This document shows, in pieces, positions 58,909 through 64,000 of a DNA stretch of 64,000 bases (the stretch's first letter is position 1; each line of letters starts with the position of its first letter). A program made the translations under genes and the position numbers. Source of the DNA: Myrica gale (Eukaryota > Streptophyta > Magnoliopsida > Fagales > Myricaceae). The stretch spans positions 26,622,501 to 26,686,500 of the forward strand of contig OZ005610.1 of NCBI GenBank assembly GCA_963930655.1, read 5' to 3'. The notes beneath the pieces are model-generated. The model saw nothing but the letters and a program-made list of their open reading frames with translations. It did no database searches and had not been told where the DNA came from.

Positions 58909-61900
58909 TCAAAGAATTTTCAGTTGAAGATCGGCATAACCAACCCGCGCTTTGTGCCTTTCAAAGAGATCTTGAAGTGCTTCAACAAACTGACTATGGG
59001 CTTCACTGACCTGAAAAGCAAAACCAGACAAATACACTGAAACAAATTTTTCCCTGTTGAGTAGCTCGCAAGGCCCTGGGATTCCATTCACAAATGGACT
59101 CTCCTCATATTTCCATAAGAATATATAGTGCAGCTTGAGGCAGTGCATTTCTTTTTTAGCATTAGAAACAGCCCCTCAAGTCAATAAGCAAAACATATTA
59201 ACAATGACAAGCTATGGCCCAACAATATTAGACTGGGGAAAAGAAGAAGAAGAAGAAGCTATGACTCAATAAACTACTGTTCAGTTTAACTGAAGTTCCC
59301 CTTTCCTCCCCCCACCCGCTCTCAGGCTAAAATCCCTTTCCTGTTGATTGTTTAAGCATTCAAAAACCCTGTTCAGTTTAACTAAAGTTCCCCTTTCCTC
59401 CCCCCATCTGCTCTCAGGCTAAAATCCCTTTCCTGTTGATTGTTTAAGCATTCAAATACCTCACGCTTTAGAAGATGAAAGCAAGGGATATAACTGTGGT
59501 CCAAAGCAATCTAGCCTCTGAGGCCAAGTGAAAGCTCTCCACATTTACAAAGGTCGAGGCCTAGGAACCCACTATGGATGGAAAGTTGTGGTTAAGGGAT
59601 GTATCTATCATTTGAGAAGGGGGCAGGGGTGACTGGTGAAAAATGCACATATATTATGCTCTGTTATAAGTTAATGTGCTGTAGAGCACTTTGTACCTAG
59701 TTTAGTTGAACTATGGTTATGCTTGTTACTTTTGTTAGTGCTAGGTGAAAAGAAAGGTTTAGGAATGGTCCATATGTATGCTGTAAAAGGTGTTGAAAAA
59801 GTTGAAGTACACAGGCTTGCGGTACTGCTGAAACGTATGAGAGAACAAGCAAAAAAGACCATCTCACTGGTAGCTTCTTCTCCCATGTTATTCCTCAGTA
59901 TTTCTGCAGAACATTGCAGCATCCACACATTTCTTTTGGGAGCTGATTGGCAGTCATGAATATCTTTGTGAGTTACCTGCTGGAATATCCAGCCAACAGA
60001 AGTGGTATAGGAGCCACTTCAGAGAGAAGTCTGAAGGCAGAAGATTGAAGAAAAATAAGAGGATTTTGAGGACGAAATATGGCAACTGTAAGTAGTGTCG
60101 ATTGGAGCAGTGTTCAGGTTCAATTTTTTTCTCGTGAGAGCTATGATTCCTGAAGCATAAAGATGAGGACTTTGTTTATTTATATTGATTTATAGGACCT
60201 GGTAGAATAAGGGTATCAAATCCCTGAGTCCACTTCAAATTTAATAGAAACTCAGCAAAAAGAGTTAAGGAGACCAAAAGCAAAGATGCCGGAGTTCTTG
60301 GAATGATTCAAAGAGGTGTTTCAGAAGCTATTTTTCCAATTATCATGAGCAAAAACAGCCAAGGAAGCATAGGAAACATTCCAAGAAGAGTTTCAAGAAG
60401 AGAAAAAAGTGAGACTATCAAACTTAAATCTCTTAGAAGAGATTTTGAGAGTACGGGGATGAAATAAAATGAGAATATGAAAGGTCATTCAACTAGATTC
60501 TAGGAGTTAGCAAATCAAAGAAAAGCATACGGTGGAGACATTACTGATAGTAGAATTGTTGAAAAACTATTGAAAGGCTTGCCTGAAAAATTTGACTCCA
60601 TGCTGGCTGTTATTGAGGTAAAAAAAGAACTTTCTAAATTGGGATTGTTGGGTCCTTTAAAAATCTCAAGAGCAAAGATTGGAACGACACTCCATAAGGT
60701 CATTTGAGAGTGCATTTCAATCTAAACTCAATGTCAACTCTGAAAAGTGTGAAAGGAAACCATCAGCATATCATCGAGGTAAAAGGAACTCATTTAGAGA
60801 AGCTAAAGAGAAAGAGGAGGAGGTAACTATGACAGGAAACCAAGTGGCAAAGGCTCCTCACAAAAGGTTAAGTTTGTAAAAAAAGTGGTCATCGTGACAA
60901 AGAGTATTGCCTTAAAGGGAAGCAGCAATGTTAGCATTGCAAGAAGTTTGGTCACTTACAAGCATATTGTAGGTTGAATGATAATCAACAATGAAGGGAA
61001 GAGTGAAAGGTAGAATTGGGGTTGAAACAAAGACAGGAAGAAAGCACTTCCAAAGACATTTTATGTACAGGGATATCACAGTCGATTCCAAAGTGACTAT
61101 GGGAAATGGTGCGTTGATGGAAGTGATGGGAAAAGGCAGCATTGGGGTTGAAACAAAGAAAGGAAGAAAGCACTTCCAAAGAGAAGTTCAAGCAGCCAAG
61201 AGAGGTGCTAGGAGTTCAAGAGCAGCACATTAAGGGAGAGAATGCTATCTACCTAGTTTAGTTAAACTACGGTTATGCTTCTTACTTTGGTTAGTGTTTG
61301 GTGAAATGTTCGAAATTGTCCATGTGTATGAAGAAAAACAAGTTGAAAAAGGTAGGAGAGAAAAAAAGAAAAAAGACCATCTGGTTTGTAGCTTCTTCTC
61401 CCCTGTTATTTCTCTGTTTTTCTGCAGAATTTTGCAGCACCCATTATCTTTTTTGTGAGCTAATTGGCAGCCATTAAATACTCTACCTTTGTGAGTTATA
61501 TCTACTGGAATATCAAGCCAACATGGCCAAACAAAGCAGTGGCATTCATACCTCTTCCATACTGGGATGTGGATTTTTCTTAAGCTCCATTGGTGTACCC
61601 ACTACTACATGCATTGGATGTCTGAAGGGCAACGGAGATCTGCAAAAGAGATGAGTCGCCTCAAGTAATTGCCAACTCTGCAGATTTCCACATGATTTTA
61701 CTACAGACCTATTCTCGAGCAAGTGCATTCAAGAAATAAACAGAATTGAGGAAAGAAGCAGAAGAGTGTGAGGATAAGCCAAATACAGAGAAGAATTCAA
61801 CATATAAAGAGAATTATACACACCCCCAAATTCCCCAGAAGTATAATGGGGTGAACTTGATAACTCTAGAAAATTGCAGGAAGAACTTCCCACTTGGCTT

Positions 61901-63978
61901 CCACCACTTATACACGTGTGACTGTTGCAAAATTGAGGAAAAGAGAGAGGAATAAATTAACTGTTAAGGGTAAAGCAAAAAGAATGAATGACCAAAGCAA
62001 AATTAATCAACAAGATCATAAGTAATTGACATATGGGGCCATGGAGTACCAGCAACAACTTAATCAAAATAGTCACACAACAATTGCAACAGTATGATCA
62101 TGGACTAACAAAGCAAAAACCATTAAATGCAAATCACATACAAAGCAGCTATTGAAATTGCGAAGTTCTACTCCAAATATGAAATAACTGTGCAGATGTG
62201 CCAACGGATGAAAAACATACGTCTACGTATTAAGAACCAATACCTGACCAAAGCAGAAAACTGGAACCAGAGGGCAGCCTGTCTCCAAGGCTATACGCAC
62301 AAATCCTCTTCTTGTCTTGAGGAAGGCAATCTACTACAGCAGCAAATTAAAAAATCTACAGCGGAAGGTTCACGAAAAAAAAGAAGTTCTATGTACATCG
62401 GCAAGTACATATGCATGCATGCTCATGCACAAACACAAAGCATGCACATGTGTGCGCATGGGTGGGTGTGTCTGCGAGGGAGAAAGAGAGAGAGAGATCT
62501 ATGATCAAATTAAGAGAAGGAATAATGTTAAGTGTGTAGCTAAGAAAAATGTCAAGAAACCAAAGTTTTTACCAACCTGCGGTGTTCAATTATTATCTAA
62601 TATTTGAATACAGAAATGCACGAGTCATCCCTCATAAACATACAACATAAGGAATGGATAAAAGGGTTAAACCTCAGAACCATGCTCCAGAAGAGATGTC
62701 TCTTGCACTCCCCCTGGCACTATGATGCAACTGTAACCAGCTTCTAAGAGGGAGATGAAATTTTTCTTCGTTGCAGGTGAAAGACCCAACCATGTCCATA
62801 TGTGCCGCAAAAAAGGTGTGTAGAACACCTATCCATTTTCAGACATGAAGAGTGACTCTGAACATAGAGGTGGGCTCCAAGAAAACTATACAACAATTTC
62901 AGAGTAAAAAATCTTACAGCACTACTAGCAAGGACCTTTATCTTTGGAAGAGGCATGAAACCTGTAAAGTGAGCGAGAGCAACAACGCCAATGGGCAGAA
63001 CTGAATGTGGTTCATAACCAAAGACTGCATGAAGAATAGAAAAAAGTTTATTATGTTATCAAAACAACGAGAAACAAACCATCAAAGATTATTGGGCCAA
63101 CTACAGCGCCAAAGCTCCATAAAAAACTGTTGCACAGACTGCTTAGTAATTTTAATTCCATGGGCAAACTGAAATGACCGCAATAACCACTCTCTTGACT
63201 TATGTCTAACTAAGCAAGCAAATGCTAAGCACAAGCTAGCATTTTAGGTTGTGCAAGGTCAAAGCTCTCAAAGCTCAACTTGTTCACTAAACTGTACTAA
63301 GCGTAAATACTACCAAAACTCACAAACTATCTGAGAAACATAGCGTTCAAAATTACACCTTGGTGTGCATATGTCTTTGCCTAGATAATCGGACCATGAA
63401 GTCAAGTTCGGTTCTTTATTCATTATCTTGTGTGTGAAAGATAATTCTTGTATGTAGGTACTTGAAGATAGTTGGATTCAACTAGTAAAATACTTGCAAT
63501 GAAAGGTTAAAAAAATGCGTGCAATGGGTCTAAAAACTCTAACATGCGGGCGTTGGCATAAAGCAAAGACTCTTATCAATTGCGACCATCTGATTCCGTA
63601 ATTTTCAAGGTTTGGATTGGCACCAGAAAGCCGTCGATCCAAATAGACTGGGGTCAGGTAGCTAAACGTGTCCTTTCTTGGCAATCAACTTGATCAAGGG
63701 GCAGATCACCGATTTATTCATGATGTAACGAAGATGCCTTATCTCAAATATCCCCTCATTCTAATTGAGGATGAGAGCAGAAAAAAAGAAAAGTAAAAAG
63801 AACATTGAGATGGGACAACGAAACTAGTTGACAAAGAACATAAACCGGAAAAAATAAAATAAAAATAAAAATGAAGGATGAATGGTACAAACCATAAGGA
63901 CGATCAGCACGGAAGGATTGTATATCCTCTACATGCAGAGTCACTGGGAAGTAATGACAAACATGCTTACATATATAC
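58909..63978 (-). CDS. DGAT2: Diacylglycerol O-acyltransferase 2 (DGAT2), 3' part, 5' end outside window
   Basis: ER enzyme that makes triacylglycerol from diacylglycerol and acyl-CoA. Exons on the minus strand are 63978-63893, 63024-62918, 62828-62673, 62330-62244, 61921-61824, 61639-61552 and 59010-58909 (TGA at 58911-58909). All junctions keep phase, giving about the last 240 residues. Family motifs are [34 protein letters not shown] (the plant EPHS motif), [54 protein letters not shown], then [38 protein letters not shown] and the C-terminal [19 protein letters not shown]. The N-terminal membrane hairpin exons lie beyond 64000. The seen exons are intact. The intron between the last two exons is 2.5 kb and swollen by an LTR element and a tandem duplication. 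Confidence 0.93.
59277..59460. repeat. 92-bp tandem duplication in the DGAT2 last intron
   Basis: Two adjacent units (59277-59368 and 59369-59460), each starting CTGTTCAGTTTAACT and containing TTTCCTCCCCCCA and GATTGTTTAAGCATTCAAA. They differ at only a few bases. Confidence 0.9.
59677..61523 (+). mobile_element. Short, old Copia-class LTR element in a DGAT2 intron (fossil)
   Basis: Two diverged LTRs (59677-59998, 322 bp, and 61243-61523, 281 bp) start TGCT and end CCAACA. Behind the first lies a primer site TGGTATAGGAGC (60003-60014), close to the initiator-Met type. Before the second lies a purine tract AAGGGAGAGAA. The 1.24-kb interior keeps only gag-like material (UBN2-type region, zinc-knuckle-like part) and an internal direct repeat near 61013 and 61139. 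There is no pol. It is broken in many places and old. It is antisense to DGAT2. Confidence 0.75.
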
Positions 63979-64000
63979 CTGCAAATAAAATATCCTCGCT

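Noticed and set aside
1-64000. tRNA, rRNA, riboswitch or CRISPR features
   Set aside because: No cloverleaf with A and B boxes, no rRNA-like stretch and no regularly spaced repeats were seen by eye. A tRNAscan or Rfam search would be needed for certainty.

Overview
The window is nuclear DNA from a flowering plant, almost certainly a eudicot. The genes are split by many short GT-AG introns. The proteins are plant types (PIN-LIKES carrier, plant Ras-group LRR protein, plant thioredoxin reductase, DGAT2). The space between genes is full of LINEs, an LTR element of the Ty1-copia class, a hAT element, Mutator-like elements and MITEs. The species cannot be named from the sequence. I saw no bacterial genes, CRISPR array, rRNA or convincing tRNA.

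Layout: 602-3125 (+) mitochondrial phosphate carrier MPT1, 6 exons. 4078-4815 retroposon and LINE debris. 5930-12060 (-) a nearly full-length but decayed L1-type LINE. 13554-15544 (-) PIRL-type leucine-rich-repeat gene, 3 coding exons. 17860-22686 (-) a young Ty1-copia element with matching 5-bp target duplication. 22720-23582 a non-autonomous hAT element with 8-bp target duplication. 24873-31012 (+) RRN3, 15 coding exons. 31438-33642 a cluster of inverted-repeat elements, including a Pack-MULE that carries a piece of a YIP4-like gene. 33726-35952 (+) a decayed NADPH-thioredoxin reductase copy. 37574-37968 a MITE. 38287-43095 (+) TRAPPC11, 7 exons. 44180-47202 a three-layer nest of non-LTR elements. 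47235-47967 two more inverted-repeat elements. 49644-54888 (+) a PILS auxin-carrier gene, 10 exons. 57608-58745 LINE debris. 58909 to the right edge (-) the 3' part of DGAT2, 7 exons seen, with an old short LTR element in one intron.

The host genes do not form one pathway. They are housekeeping functions: phosphate import into mitochondria, Pol I initiation, Golgi/TRAPP trafficking, ER auxin homeostasis, triacylglycerol synthesis and LRR signalling. From memory, MPT1, NTRA, PIRL5 and PILS5 lie close together on Arabidopsis chromosome 2 (At2g17270 to At2g17500), and NTRB and PIRL4 are neighbours on chromosome 4, so much of this window looks like a conserved block opened up by transposons. For MPT1, PIRL, RRN3, TRAPPC11 and PILS every exon junction was placed by hand and the reading frame closes exactly, giving 309, 548, 599, 1185 and 398 residues.
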